Below are positions 6,532-6,590 of a stretch of 6,590 nt of DNA, in pieces; within the stretch, counting starts at the first letter, position 1, and each line of letters begins with the position of its first letter. Under the pieces are notes generated by a model. The model made no database searches, was not told the DNA's origin, and saw nothing but the letters and a program-made list of their open reading frames with translations. This DNA comes from Candidatus Zipacnadia bacterium (GTDB lineage Bacteria; Armatimonadota; UBA5377; JALGUK01), in contig JALGUK010000172.1 in NCBI GenBank assembly GCA_029820875.1, forward strand, positions 1,731-8,320, in the 5' to 3' direction. The translations under genes and the position numbers were made by a program.

Positions 6532-6590
6532 ATGGCCAGAATACAGAAACCGGCGGTCCAGCTAATCCCGCACACGCCGACGCGGAAAGC
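6532..6590 (+). CDS. Start of a divergent gene, product unknown (cut by right window edge)
   Basis: Only 19 complete codons are visible, reading MARIQKPAVQLIPHTPTRK. The start is well supported by GGAGGG at 7 bases and by an in-frame TGA directly before the ATG. The V-x-L-I-x-x-T-P pattern recalls the N-terminus of flavin-dependent thymidylate synthases (ThyX), which often open with a beta strand ending in a TP dipeptide. This is a weak resemblance over few residues and should not be treated as an identification. The gene is divergent from the polysaccharide operon and may mark the edge of the cluster. Confidence 0.6.
   Translation, partial: MARIQKPAVQLIPHTPTRK

Overview
This is a GC-rich bacterial window (roughly 60% GC by eye) holding part of an exopolysaccharide, O-antigen or capsule cluster of the Wzx/Wzy type. 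Bacterial origin is supported by Shine-Dalgarno sites, GTG and TTG starts, a sigma70-type promoter, and tightly packed genes with a 4-base stop/start overlap. The taxon cannot be read from the sequence. The Wzx/Wzy logic favours a diderm but does not prove one.

Layout: five genes lie on the minus strand, transcribed from right to left. (1) 6289-5549 is a family 2 glycosyltransferase of the ALG5/DPM1 type, behind a near-consensus promoter at 6340-6369. (2) 5444-3951 is an O-antigen polymerase/ligase-like membrane protein, preceded by a 14-codon open frame with a strong ribosome site (5481-5437). (3) 3941-1998 is one polypeptide joining a transglutaminase-like domain with an intact Cys-His-Asp triad to a GT4 glycosyltransferase. 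(4) 2001-439 is a Wzx-type flippase. (5) 401-1 is the N-terminal part of a second family 2 glycosyltransferase that runs off the left edge. On the plus strand, a divergent gene begins at 6532 behind a strong ribosome site, and only 19 codons of it are visible.

Inferred joint role: the glycosyltransferases add sugars at the cytoplasmic face of the membrane, the flippase moves lipid-linked units across, and the Wzy-like protein polymerises or ligates them outside. The transglutaminase-like domain of gene 3 probably also lies outside. The initiating sugar-phosphate transferase, chain-length control and export genes are not in the window, so the product cannot be named.

Most worth a second look are the transglutaminase/GT4 fusion, the short coupled frame ahead of the wzy-like gene, and the promoter that moves the first gene's start 16 codons inward. 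Apart from the 242-base divergent region at 6290-6531, no gap between genes exceeds about 105 bases. I saw no RNA genes, mobile elements or CRISPR arrays.
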